Source: Sanderia malayensis
Taxonomy: Eukaryota; Cnidaria; Scyphozoa; Semaeostomeae; Pelagiidae
NCBI GenBank assembly: GCA_013076295.1
Contig: RQOL01000952.1
Coordinates: 1-64,000, forward strand
Length of the DNA: 64,000 bases
Direction of reading: 5' to 3'
Shown: piece after piece, positions 21,780-32,039 of the stretch
Layout of the letters: each line of letters opens with the position of its first letter
Numbering within the stretch: the first letter of the stretch is position 1
Notes under the pieces: model-generated
Seen by the model: only the letters and a program-made list of their open reading frames with translations
What the model was told of the DNA's origin: nothing
Databases searched by the model: none
Translations under genes and position numbers: made by a program

Positions 21780-23431
21780 TCTAATATATATATTCTGCGG
21801 AGTCACGTGATGACGCACTTTCCTCACCAAAAACAATAGATTCAACCCGAAACAATAGGTCGAACACCCCAAAACAATGGGCCGAAACGACGAACCGTGT
21901 AATCACAAAGGCTTTTTTGTTTGAGGGTATATGACGATGTATTTCACACTGAATGTTCAGTTTATTATTTTAACCAGGGTAATGGATTCTATTTTTCGAT
22001 TTTCTCCCAAATTATTGAATTATTCCACTAACTATTCTGCTAATTGTCCTATCATGAAAAAACTACGGTTTACGCTGGCAAAACTTCCAAATTCGCGTCC
22101 CGAACTCCATTTTTGAACAGAGTATTCGCTCTTCACATGACCCGTTTCGCCTTTTCCTGCAATTTGATTGGCTCTTTTTGCGTGACCTACATGGGTTCGC
22201 GCGAAAAGAGCCAATCCGCATGCGTCACCCTCGGATTGTGGGCGACACATGCGAATTTTCGGTCGTTTTTCGTTATTCACCCTCGGTTGCAGCAGGTACT
22301 TTTGGAGAAGACGTGTGTTTTTGTTTTGCACACAAAGGGCGCCTTTCAAAGTGTTTTACGAGCTGAATTTTCTTTGTAAAGAGCTGCTAATTGTTTCAGA
22401 GACCCTGGAGAGTTGCAGGAAACAATTGGGAACACAGGTGATGGCCTTGTTTAGTATTTTGAGTTGAAATAATTGTAGTTTTTGTAGTAGGCATTGCTTC
22501 GGCATGCTTGCAACGCTTTGGCCCAATGAAAACAAAGTCAAAGTTATGAATTTTTTCAGGCGCTATTTGCACGATTTTCCTCATTTAAACTTTTGACAAG
22601 TGTTTGTATGTTTGTATAGTAGGTATAGTATGTATATTTTTTTTTAGTAGGTATACTATGTTTTTATAGTAGGTACAGTAGGTATAGTATGTTTTTATGG
22701 TAGGTATAGTATGTATAGTATGTTTTTATAGTAGGTTAGGTATAGTATGTATTTATACTGGGTATAGTAGGTATAGTATGTTTGTATAGTAGGCATAGTA
22801 GGTATAGTATGTTTCTATAGTAGGTATAGTAGGTATAGTATGTTTTATCGTAGGTATATAACAGGTTTATATGTAGGTATGTAGGTATGTAGGTATGTAG
22901 GTATGTAGGTATGTAGGTATGTAGGTATGTATGTATGTATGTATGTATGTATGTATGTATGTATGTATGTATGTATGTATGTATGTATGTATGTATGTAT
23001 GTATGTATGTATGGGCATGAGCAAAGCGAATGCAGGGCGCCAACCAGATTAAGCTTATTTTTACTCGACGGGCTCTGGGAAGGGAGCGAAGCGACCGAGC
23101 CCGGTTCATATATGTATGTATGTATGTATTTATGAATGTATGTATGTAGGTAGGTATGGATGTAGGTAGGTATGGATGTAGGTATGTATGTATGTATGTA
23201 GGTATGTATGTATGTATGTATGTATGTATGGGCATGAGCGGGAGCGAATGCACATACATACATACATACATACATATACTATATACTATATATATTATAT
23301 ACCTACGATAAAACATACTATACCTACTATACCTACTATAGAAACATACTATACCTACTATACCTACATAAAAACAAAATATACCTACTATACTTACTAT
23401 ACAAACATACTATACCTATATAAACATACTA
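21780..23431 (+). mobile_element. Helitron-type element inserted in the HEEADSR gene (copy C)
   Basis: Begins TC-TAATATATATATTCTGCGG after host A (21779), with the shared 5' module and unique sequence to about 22590. A TATAGTAGG-type microsatellite, a long (TATG)n, the variant 3' module GACGGGCTCTGGGAAGGGAG...GAGCCCGGTTC (about 23068-23105), and further TATG/CATA repeats follow. The transposon gene resumes at about 23432 with host T. No CTAG is present at this junction, so the 3' edge is a read-through, altered or microsatellite-expanded end. The layout matches the outer element at 46.3-51.1 kb. Confidence 0.7.
22590..23431. repeat. Microsatellite block (TATAGTAGG-type, TATG, CATA)
   Basis: Consists of imperfect GTATAGTAGGTATAGTATGT repeats, then pure GTAT repeats of about 140 bp (22865-23010), a 100-bp Helitron 3' module, more GTAT/GTAGGTAG, and finally the reverse strand CATA/ACCTACTATA. 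The turn from GTAT to CATA around 23255 makes the block inverted in sense. It could encode only YVCMYVCM/THTYI-type peptides, which are not genes. Confidence 0.9.
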
Positions 23432-25628
23432 TGCCATGCAATATCTTTTTGTAAGCACAGCTCGAGTTCTTGTCTACCTTTGGCATCGGTGTGATTAGGG
23501 AAATTCTTTGGTCCCACTTTTCTACCTAAGCTATATGGAGGAGCTTCTAGAAAGCTGTCATTTTCAAAGTTTGATATATCTAGGGGCAGTTTTTTTTCTT
23601 CACCGAGTGTGGGAAGAGACTTTCTTGGCTAGAAAGCAGCTGAAATAACGTCTTGTTTGTATCATGGGTTGTACCCGATCCCGTTGCAGTATCTTGTCGA
23701 CCATCATTATTATCTATGGTGCTATGACAGATGATTCCTTTGCGCAAGTGCGGAAAGTGGCAATCTTTGCTTACCGTTCTGGCCCAAGCTTGATTTTGAA
23801 GCCGAATGCTGTTGTAAGAAATCGCATGGTTACATTTGTGTAAGTAGTTGATGATTCCCTTGCTTCCAGTTGTTACAAAACCTGAAAAATGAAAAAAGAA
23901 TTGGAATAAGTTCAGAGCTTAAACAAAAACAAAACATAGCTCCAATTAGATAGAGGTAGAGCCCGACGTAACGTATTGAATCCACCTTTTGGAGATAAAT
24001 CCTTCTTGATCAAACTTATGGGCCAGGGATATTTCGCTTTTGAATCTTAAAAATCAATTCTTTCAGAAAAGTTTTCGCATAATAAAAATGGAATTAAATG
24101 GTTAAATTTCTTAAAACCTCCAGTCTTTCAATGCCAACACTTATTATAACGATCTCCATATATATAGGTAACAATTTGTTATTGGGTTAAACTTTGTTTA
24201 CATGGAAGAATCCCATTGAAAAATAAAGCAAAAGATGTCCATAACTGAATTAATTTGCATTATGGAGGACGTATCTTTTTGAAAAGGTGGATTTATTGTA
24301 AGATCAATAATGAATTCCAATCTTACCTAGTATTTCCTGTTTGGCTATGATTTCTTTGTAACGATTGACTCCCAGTCGCTGGCAAGGGACCAGATTTTTA
24401 TTGCCAAGTTCTTAGAGGTTGTTATGTTGTAACCATATTCATGTAACCATTTCGACGCAGATCTAAATGAAATGTGTTCACCGAATTCTTCTTCAATTTT
24501 TCTACGGAGTGTTCGAGTATCAAAAATAATGGGTGCATCTAATCCGACTTCTTCACTTGCATAACCGATATCTTTCAAAAGCTCGTGTAACAAGAAGGCA
24601 CATTTTTCTTTGATTATCTTTTTCTTCAGATTTAAGAAAAACGGCTGTAAGACATGATCCTCCTTTTCATCTCTCTGTTCTCTTTGGACGGGGAATTAGG
24701 GATGCGCGTATTGCAAATAACATAGTCTATGATAGAAAATGTCTGCAGAAAAGACATCAAAACAATCTACTTTCAATATTGCATCAAGTCTTTGTGATGC
24801 GTTATAACACTTGTGATGCTTATCCCTCAAGTACTCGTCCTTCTTTTCTAAAATCTTGGCTGCGGCATTATCGTCCGAGCACCTTGTTAAACTCCCTTGC
24901 ATATAAGTTTCTGAATCTTCTTCTGTCTTTTCAAAGTAAATGAACCAGCGTCTCTCATCATAGCTAACTTCTGAGCAGGAACGACTAACTCTTTTAACTG
25001 GTGATGGCGCATTGCTGCTTGTGGCCTCGGTTGGTGTGGATTCGTCGCTATGTGGCATAGATTTAAGACCAAATCGAGTTGTAAATAACTCAATCTTTGT
25101 ACGAAATTTTAAATTACATGAGTTGTGAACAGCGTAATTGGCTTCGCTTAGTTTAGGAATTCTACATGATACTTCAGTGAAACAGTGTGTTTTATCGCCA
25201 TCGGGAATATCAATTTTAATCCATCTCAATGCTTCCCCTGTTAAATTTTGTAACCCTTGCTGGGTGATTGCTCTAACTTGATCTTTGCTTTGAATGCTTT
25301 GATTACAAAGAAGACAAACTTTATTACTTGGATTTCTTTCAGGACTGAAAACTGGCACGGACATTGTGAGGAATCTGCATATTTATTTATAAGTCTGCCT
25401 TTCGAGAGCAAGATTGAAACACTGCTCACTGTTCACTTTTACCAGGTCAAATTTCAAAATCATGGTTTTATTTTCAAGCTTCAAATTTCAAGCAAAGAGG
25501 AAGTAGCCTTTCTTGCTATTGTTTTCCTAAAACTAACAAATGCCACAATTAACAAACAACCATTTGGACATGATTGGGAGACCCTTCTAAAGAGATCCAG
25601 GTCCCTGTACATGGACTTTCGTTTTAGA

Positions 25629-26098
25629 CGGGGGTTACTGCTTTGTTGGAATAATTACCTTTTTAGATCGTTTATTGGTGGTCCTGCTTAAAATATTTAG
25701 GCTGCCCTTCCCATTTAAGACTAAATAAAGCATACGCAAGTGCAGAAACGAATTTATTTTCGTAAAATTTTCATGAAAATATGTCAATTTTATATGAAAT
25801 TACCCCCTGGCTTAAAAACTTTAAATGGGCTGTAACTCAGATCACGTACGTGATAGAGGTGCAAATGCTATACCCAAAGTACTCAGTAGAGCGAGATCTA
25901 TCGAATGAGCTATAAATCACCTTTCTATTGAGTAAAAAATATTTTCTTACTGGATAGTAACGTCATCGATCACGTGACGATGAGCTATTTTTAGAAAAGG
26001 TGCGGTCACTTAAAATAACAGCAAGACATCATACTTTCATAATCAAGTGAGAAATAAAACATCGGAAAAGTTCCTAGATTTCTGTAAGAAATTCCCTG
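25629..26098 (-). repeat. Right terminal inverted repeat of the 6.45-kb element
   Basis: Inverted copy of 19647-20122 with scattered substitutions, so the two ends have diverged modestly since insertion. Contains the same ATCACGTACGTGAT and CGATCACGTG boxes. Confidence 0.85.
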
Positions 26099-26766
26099 CC
26101 TACAGGTGTTTCTTTCAAATCAAGTTTTTTATTAAATTGTTGCATTCTCTGTTTTAAGAAATAAAGAGTAGGAAGTTCTTTGGAAACAGCTGAAAGTTCT
26201 CTCCAAGTCTCATCTGATACATGAAATTTTTTCTTAGATAAAGCATGTATGCAACTTGATCAACATCTTCATTTTGAAGAGCAACATTTGCATTGTTAGG
26301 CTTAAGTTGAAAATCCTCTGTGTCAATCAATGTTATTTCTTCGCATGCATGTTCTTCCACATTGTAGATAGAAACCTTGCCTGGGATGAACCCATGGATC
26401 CCCAAAATGCTTAATGAACATTACATTTTTTTTTGAAAAATTCTTTTAAAGTAGACCTGCAACCTAAAAACAAGTTGAGCTTTTTTGATCAATTCCAATG
26501 CGCTGATGACGAATCCGCTATTCATTTTTTAAAGTCAAGCTTTTTTTCAAGATATAAGCTGCTAAAGTTCGAAAATTTGGCTAAAATTTGGTTGAGTTTG
26601 CATTAGCCAAAACTGTACGGCAATTACTTGTATAAATAAAGGTTTAGATGTTTTAAAATTATAGACCATATTGACAGTCTTTTTGATTATGGTTTTGCTG
26701 ATGCTGAGGAAGGTGTAGTGGAGATAGGTGTAGGATAGTGGAGACTTTAAAAATTCTCTTCCACAG

Positions 26767-28059
26767 ATACACATGTTGATGTATGTGATTTCCACCGGGA
26801 AAAAGCTTGGACAGAATGGGTTGGAAAATCTAGCCATGGGGTGAATAGCTGTAAGTCAGAAGTTCTTGGTTACTTACGTGGTATTGCAACTAGTGAAAAT
26901 GAAGAAATTATGAAGAAGAATATTGAAATCCTTCAAAAAAGCAACCTGTGGAACACCTCTGAGCCCCTGCGAAACTATTACGACGAGTTCTGGGGATTAC
27001 ATTTAAAGGTAACCAAGTAAAACACACAGCTATTGCTTATATCAAAATCAGTGACAGGTATTATGTAACATTATAAAACGCTTTGAGCATAAAGAATGCA
27101 ATTTTAAATCAATACATGGTGATCATCTATTAACAGAAATGGGTTAGATTCTACCGTGATCAGAAACTCCGCGTGGCTATTTACACAAACAATGGAACGG
27201 AGCGTCAAAACAATTGGCTCAAATCATCATACTTAGACAACAAAATAAATAGCAACTTAGCTGACCTGGTTGATCTTTTGCTGAATCAATTTCTGCCAGA
27301 TAGCTACAAAAAGTGCCTATATTTGCAGCATTTACGGACACATGCCATATCCAGTTGTCTCAAATTATATGAAATCATATCTTCTTGCTCTATGGAAGAT
27401 ACAAAGAATTGAATATAAAGAGCAGCAACAGTTATAAACAGTATGACACAAGAGTACCCGATTTTCTACATAACAGATCAAAAGGTGTTGTGAGGCATAT
27501 AATGGACAGAATTTCAACTGCTACAACAGACAGAGTGACTGTTTCAAAGGTAGATGCAACAAGGTTTGCTGTCAGAAGTGGACAAAACACTGACAGTATA
27601 TGGTTGGGATCCGAAGACTACTTACCATCTTGCAATTGCAAAGATTTCAAAATTAGAAAATTGCCTTGTAAGCACATGTGTGCAGTTGTTAACCAACCAG
27701 GAATTGGATGGGAATCATTGGGTATCAGCTTCACTGATCATGCATTATTTAAGCTAGATTCAGTTGTTCTGCATCCTAGTGCAACAGAAGCAAATAACGA
27801 CCTTTCCGCTAGCATACCCATTGCTGATGATGCACATGCCTTGTCAGGGGCTGAACCAGCAGAAACACCTATGCAACATAAAGAAAAAACTGTGGATAAT
27901 GTTAAAGCTGCTACATTGTTAAAATTAAGAACGGGGAAATGCAAAAGAAAAACACGTCATGAATGTGTACAAAATTTAAAAAATCTTCACGATGAGCTTT
28001 ATGTGACCCAGGATGCAGAAGTACTTTCGGAAACAAACAAGCTTATAACAGAAGCTTGA
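26767..28059 (+). pseudogene. MULE-like transposase C-terminal half with SWIM zinc finger
   Basis: Exon 26767-27008 (after cttccacAG): VCDFHREKAWTEWVGKSSHG ... LRNYYDEFWGLHLK, ending AAG|GTaacc. Exon 27137-27312: KWVRFYRDQKLRVAIYTNNG, then TERQNNWLKSSYL and LLNQFLPDSYK. An 86-bp intron (27313-27398) joins in phase to YKELNIKSSNSYKQYDTRVP, DFLHNRSKGVVRHIMDRI, then the SWIM finger CNCKDFKIRKLPCKHMCAVV (C-x-C...C-x-H). The TNNGTERQN and SWIM modules are those of MULE/Mutator-type transposases in cnidarians and fish (family knowledge). The N-terminal DDE part is missing upstream. The frame stops at 28059 with a basic stretch (PKKKRKL) beyond it. It lies just upstream of Ulp1-like coding and is probably part of the same polyprotein or element. 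Confidence 0.75.
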
Positions 28060-28216
28060 CATTACATCCGAAGCCACAGATTGATGGAAAATGGTATATC
28101 TTTGAAAGATAAAACTGTTTCACCAAAGAAGAAAAGAAAATTAATGAAGCAGTCAACCAGTGCATCAATGAAACACTTGTTGTACAAAAAAGAACAAATT
28201 TTCAAAAAGAATTGGG

Positions 28217-29092
28217 TTGATTGCTGATCATCATAACAATAATGTTGCCATCACCAAAAACACAATGGTGCAAGCAAAGTTGCAAAGAATCGATGTAGAT
28301 AGTATCACAATCCCATCTCCACATACAAATATCTGGTTAGAAATTGGGGCTTTAAAGCTTACTGAAAGTTTGAGGGACACTCTTATTCACCCTTTGGGTT
28401 GGCTAACTGATGAGCTCCTTGATGCAGCACAACATTTGATAAGGGCCAAAGGTCTAGGTATAGCTGGTCTTTATAACATCACTGCAATGACACTCCATCG
28501 AAACATCATGATTGAACAGGCTAGAGAACAGGCAATTCAGTGCCACAATATAGGGCACCATTGGGTTACATCTAGCACTATTTCTGGTTCAATTATTGCA
28601 TACGAAAGCTTCTCCACAAATTTAAATGAAGCCTTGAAGTGACAACTGGTGCATATGTGCAGATACATGAGCAAAGATGATGGTCAACTTGATGTAAATG
28701 TGGTATTACAGCAGAAACAAAAAGGAGGATCGGACTGTGATCTTTTTGCTATAGCCAATGCTGTAACACTTTCCAGTGGTGTAGATCCTGGCTCTGTTGT
28801 TTGGGAGCAAAACAAGATGAGACCCCATTTGCTGAAAGGCTATGAAAAACAAAAGATTTCAATGTTCCCTCATTTACCAAGGTCTACTTGTACAGAGAAG
28901 GAACATTATACAATTAGTGTTTATTGTGTATGTCTTAAACATATTACTGCAGTTGAGCTGCTGGAATGTTCAGTTTGTAGAAACAAATACCATTATGGAC
29001 TGACATACTGTTGTATTAAATTAACCTCAACACAAGCAGCTGCTGCTCTGAGTGGAAATCAGTTTGTGTGTCACAGATGTAGCCCAAACTGA
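28217..29092 (+). pseudogene. Ulp1-like cysteine protease plus PHD finger, MULE-associated
   Basis: The frame opens after a one-base slip relative to the SWIM frame (A-run near 28205). GWLTDELLDAAQHLIRAKG is followed by the C48 protease triad region: GHHWVTSSTISGSIIAYESF (His; the usual Asp is Glu in YESF) and, after an in-frame TGA at 28640-28642, QKQKGGSDCDLFAIANA with Gln and catalytic Cys. Then MRPHLLKGYEKQKISMFP. The C-terminus is a PHD-type finger: YCVC, LECSVCRNKYH, YCC, FVCHRC (Cys4-His-Cys3). Ulp1/SENP proteases cut SUMO-like modifiers, and some plant MULEs (Kaonashi) carry them. PHD fingers read histone tails. The two lesions suggest an inactive copy. The association with the upstream SWIM transposase is by strand and adjacency. 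Confidence 0.7.
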
Positions 29093-29223
29093 CACAATGT
29101 ACATATATTTCAAACAATACTATTATAACAGATACTATTACTACGATAATAGTATGGGTTACATACATACAATGATGGTATCGATGATGGTTTAGTTTGG
29201 CTGATGCTATCATGCTATGATGA

Positions 29224-29262
29224 TACAAGAAGCCATCACTATGCAGATGATGGCTTCTTGTA
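29224..29262. repeat. 14-bp perfect hairpin
   Basis: TACAAGAAGCCATC (29224-29237) inverted at 29249-29262 with an 11-nt loop. It lies just downstream of the PHD coding, possibly near the element's 3' edge. No terminal signature could be fixed. Confidence 0.5.
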
Positions 29263-29351
29263 GCACTCACTTTCTGCAGGAACTGCCTCAGAAAACGTTG
29301 TTGCGTGCTGCTGTCTTCGTTTTGCACTTCATTCATTCCATCTAGCTTGAT

Positions 29352-29939
29352 CTACGAAGAAGCTTTCATATCCAGGGGAAGGCGGTATCGACCAACAGCC
29401 CTCAGAGCTCGTACAGCTTCGCCATAGAACTCCTCTACCCATTGGCTTGGAAACTTGTTGATGTCAGTTGCATTTCTGGAGCATTGCCCTTCATCTGATA
29501 CGAATTTTTTCTGAAGCCTGTGACCGCTTTCAAGTCCATTTGTATAAAATCGACCAGTGATGTCCAGACGTGAACGAGCTGAGAGAGCCAGGTTTGATTT
29601 AAATAGAGCTGATCGTTTTGCAGAGAACCATGAATAAAATTTAGGTAGAAGCTGGTCCCAGATTTCTTTCAGGCTCGCTAATTTAGCATCAAAATCATCT
29701 TTGTCTGCAGCACCAGCAAGTGCAAATTCCTCCACAAACCCACCCTGTCTGCCGTATATATCTTGCATTATTTGTTGCATTGTGCTTTTGTTGGCTCTTA
29801 TTTCCTTTAAATGCCTTTCGTCTGCTCTTTGCGTAAGCTGTGTCCAATACAGACTCTGAGCACTTTTGAAAATGTCTTTCAAACCATTAGCCACTGCATT
29901 GTCTAGATTGTGTCCAATTTGCTGGACCATCAGTAGTTC
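29352..29939 (-). pseudogene. Transposase C-terminal fragment (NGLE..HRLQKK family)
   Basis: About 190 codons on the minus strand: VQQIGHNLDNAVANGLKDIF, IMQDIYGRQGGFVEEFALAG, LPKFYSWFSAKRSALFKSNL, LSARSRLDITGRFYTNGLES, then HRLQKKFV and EEFYGEAVRALRAVGRYRLP. This is the C-terminal section of another repeat transposase I know from corals and fish (TNGLE, HKLQKK, RALRGLGKYRL). It is MULE-like in general style, but there is no SWIM or DDE here to prove it. It sits left of the DIRS element, same strand. N-terminal half absent. Confidence 0.6.
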
Positions 29940-29972
29940 CGGCTTTTAGAATACCATTTCCACAGTGAAAGC

Positions 29973-30935
29973 CTACAAAAATTGTGGAGCTTTCAGTGAT
30001 GAATTGAAAATTAACCGAGTACTTACCTGTATGAAGGGTAATTTGTATTCTATTGACCTGTGGGGACAAGAAAGTGTAGTAGATTCATGAGACCAACAAC
30101 ACCTTTTCATAATTTCGTTCACAGGAACACCATTAAATCTAGCTTTACTAGCTGCAGTTGATCTGCAACTATGTGGTGCAAGCGTCTCTGTATTAACCAA
30201 CCCCTGCTTTGGTAAGAACATCTTTCACCCATCTGGAAATTGTATCTCTCGATGCCTGTCTATGAGGTTTCTTATGAGTGACAATCAGCTTGTCTGCAAC
30301 TACTGACAGTTTCTTCCTCTCTTCAATATAACATCCTGCACAGCTTACTACGCGTAGTTTAGGGTTTTCCATAAATCTGTTCAAAATGATATGCTTCTCT
30401 TTCCAGTTTGGTCTTGAGTGTTTTAGGTTGCCCATCGGCATAATTGTTAACTGTTCTCTTGATATTTTAATTTTATCAATATGGATGCAGGTAAGGGTAT
30501 GCTTCCTCCTTGCACTCAAAATAAGCAGTAAGATAACAAATTTCTTAGATAGCTGTTCAAATGATAAGTCTGCATTATCTGGCAGCTTGTTCAAAAAATC
30601 TAAAACAATGTTGATATCCCATATTGATGTGTACTTGGGAGTTGGTGGATGTCTGTTGAAAACCCCCTTTACAAACCGTTTTACTAGTACATGTTCTGCT
30701 AAATTTGGCACATTATCAACTGTTATGCATGTGGCTAGAGCACTTCTAGCTGCACAAATGGTGCTATATCCGCCTCCTTGTTGGTACAGCATAGCGAAAA
30801 AATCTAAAAGTATTTGGATAGTTGTATGAAGGGGATTTCTGTCCCTCTCAAGACAAAACTCATACCATTTTCTCCAGACTGACTGGTAACGTTTTTGTGT
30901 CCCTGGAGTCCAGGAATCAAGGATGATTTTCTCAG
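29973..30935 (-). pseudogene. DIRS tyrosine recombinase
   Basis: The N-terminal core-binding start TPGTQKRYQSVW lies at about 30,915; then YEFCLERDRNPLHTT, FFAMLYQQGGGYSTICAARS, RFVKGVFNRHPPTP, LLILSARRKHTLTCIHI (first catalytic Arg in SARR) and SRWVKDVLTKAG. After a slip in a G run near 30,200 the frame resumes with TETLAPHSCRSTAASKARFN (HxxR) and IMKRCCWSHES (the Trp of the W/H box). Where the nucleophilic Tyr is expected, the frame reads LSCPHRSIEY, so the Tyr may be Cys or out of frame. It would cut and join a circular cDNA intermediate. Inactive copy. Confidence 0.8.
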
Positions 30936-30985
30936 TGTCTTCTCGAAGTTCTTAGCCTTGTAAGGGATTCCTGAGACATGTACTG

Positions 30986-31990
30986 CTAACAGATCCAGCT
31001 TTGGATATAATGGATGAGTCTGCTTCTGTCGAACGGCAGTTTCAACACATGTGCCGAAGCCGGTATGAGGACAGGATTTTGCACCGACATTCTCATGATC
31101 ACTGGAATCCAATATTGAGTATTCCAATATGGAATAATCATGATCCCATCGGCCTTTTCTTGCAGTATTTTGGATACCACCGAACCAATAACCCTGAAAG
31201 GATGGAATGCATAAAAATTCAAATTTGTCCACGACAAAGAGAATGCATCAGTTGCAATAGACCCAGGATCAGGTGCCCAAGAAACATAATTTGGCAACTG
31301 TTTATTCGACCTGGTGGCAAGCAGATCAATATCTGGCTTGCATTTTAAGGCTTGTTCAAAAATATTGGGATTTAATTGCCACTCAGTGCAATCATTAAAC
31401 TCTCTAGATTTCTTGTCTGCTACAATATTATGAATGCCAGGGACATGCGCTGCTGAAACCCAAGAACCTATTTTAATACAGAATTCCCAAATTTCCATGG
31501 CAATTTTGTCACAAGAATTAGACTTTGTGCCGCCCATGTTATTTATGTATGTAATGGCTGTTGTGTTGTCATACATAACTTGTACATGCTGAAAATGTTT
31601 CTCCTTGCAATAAGAAAATAATGCAAATTTAACCGCCTTGAGTTCTAAAACATTTATGTGGTCAAGTTCCTCTTCAAGCCAGTTACCCCCTATGGGTGTT
31701 ATTCCATTTGTAGCACCCCATCCTTTACTGCTGGCATTTGTGTGGATAATGAGATCCACTGTGGGAGTCCTTATTTGTTTCCCAGAATTTTCAATACTCT
31801 TTTCCCAGTAGTAAAGATCTCTATAAGCATCATCACTTAATTCAATGATGGCTTCAAAATTGCCCCTATGGTTCTTCAGTTCCTGTATTTTTAGTTTCTC
31901 TAGATTTCTGTAATGCATTTTCCCATATAAAAAGGCAGGAAAACATGCAACAACTTTCCCAATAATAGACGCTAATTCTCTGATGGGCAA
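30986..31990 (-). CDS. DIRS RNase H and C-terminal pol segment
   Basis: 334 open codons. It begins PIRELASIIGKVVACFPAFL (RT connection), then RNase H: DLIIHTNASSKGWGATNG, where the first catalytic Asp is Asn (TNAS rather than TDAS), INVLELKAVKFALFS (Glu), VMYDNTTAITYINNMGG (Asp) and HVPGIHNIVADKKSREF (last Asp). The C-terminal tail LKCKPDIDLLATRSNKQLPN, YVSWAPDPGSIATDAFSLSW and NFYAFHPFRVIGSVV is characteristic of DIRS/Ngaro pol. It would degrade the RNA strand of RNA-DNA hybrids. The Asp-to-Asn change argues that the activity is lost. Confidence 0.85.
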   Translation of the reverse strand: MPIRELASIIGKVVACFPAFLYGKMHYRNLEKLKIQELKNHRGNFEAIIELSDDAYRDLYYWEKSIENSGKQIRTPTVDLIIHTNASSKGWGATNGITPIGGNWLEEELDHINVLELKAVKFALFSYCKEKHFQHVQVMYDNTTAITYINNMGGTKSNSCDKIAMEIWEFCIKIGSWVSAAHVPGIHNIVADKKSREFNDCTEWQLNPNIFEQALKCKPDIDLLATRSNKQLPNYVSWAPDPGSIATDAFSLSWTNLNFYAFHPFRVIGSVVSKILQEKADGIMIIPYWNTQYWIPVIMRMSVQNPVLIPASAHVLKLPFDRSRLIHYIQSWIC

Positions 31991-32039
31991 AATATATCCT
32001 TGATATGGTCTTTAATATTCACAACTTTTTAATCTGCTA

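Larger units (their letters stand above)
20256..25364 (-). pseudogene. HEEADSR-family transposon gene (large cnidarian repeat protein), decayed
   Basis: Read right to left. N-terminal block from ATG 25364: VCLLCNQSIQ, then CFTEVSCRIPKL, NSCNLKFRTK and DIFYHRLCYLQY, a Cys/His-rich module. Next IGYASEEVGLDAPIIFDTRT (to 24345). Then a central exon near 23,890-23,500 with CHSTIDNNGRQDTATGSGTT, ending KDIAW. Then PLPIATTEYSLRQSD and CALFIDGMATIRSLK (21780-21520), HWNHEEADSRFILHS, VVVAKDTDVLVLLVW, SLPAFHSISGCNTTS (21461-20928), and a C-terminal part KVRIFKKLLKDPP...YGWKWNEE, VWFTGTQLPPSL, NDSDDEWVP (to 20256). The HEEAD-R, DTDVLVLL and LPAFHSISGC motifs define a very common cnidarian TE protein resembling PIN/FEN-like nucleases (inference). 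An in-frame TAA at 24694-24696, a slip near 24,380 and the Helitron-like insertion at 21780 break it. Confidence 0.75.
19647..26098 (-). mobile_element. 6.45-kb DNA transposon with 470-bp TIRs
   Basis: Ends CAGRGAATTTCTTACAG are inverted at 19647 and 26098 and continue as long TIRs. Flanks CCAGTAGG (19639-19646) and CCTACAGG (26099-26106) are an imperfect 8-bp pair. If the right-hand octamer is the original target, removing the element restores an open frame in the gene it interrupts. An 8-bp duplication with CAGGG ends fits hAT, though P, Merlin and KDZ also give about 8 bp. The cargo is one large minus-strand gene (HEEADSR family), itself split by a Helitron-like element. Autonomous status is lost through stops and shifts. 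Confidence 0.75.
19044..26405 (-). pseudogene. Transposase-like gene of the SGDGT/WCK cnidarian repeat family, split by an insertion
   Basis: The gene reads 26405 to 26107, then jumps to 19638 to 19044. The first part contains EEITLIDTEDFQLKPNN and, after a one-base slip in an A6 run, SDETWRELSAVSKELPTLYF. The second part contains LMLKISGDGTNIGKHLHVIN, GNYTLAIVKTKECYDNLEEC, YFLGEDWKFLAIICGIGTAN, IWCHFPRQARWD and WSITDRAKGA. This order (SGDGT, GNH/Y, LGxDWKFL, WC) belongs to a high-copy protein family I know from Hydra and corals. The GDG motif, a long gap and a Cys pair recall RAG1/Transib-type DDE enzymes, but that link is inference. Between the halves lies a 6.45-kb element; joining across it restores an open frame (TPVGIARG). 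The slip and the early stop near 19044 mark it as dead. Confidence 0.7.

Noticed and set aside
21780..23431. Claim that removing this element restores the interrupted gene's reading frame
   Set aside because: After removal the two sides (…KDIAW and EEAFNFP…) are one base out of frame and some family residues between them seem absent, so a clean restoration is not shown.
22736..23454. Long open frames of THTYIHTYI / YVCMYVCM type on both strands
   Set aside because: They are translations of GTAT/CATA microsatellite; no start context, domain or composition expected of a gene.
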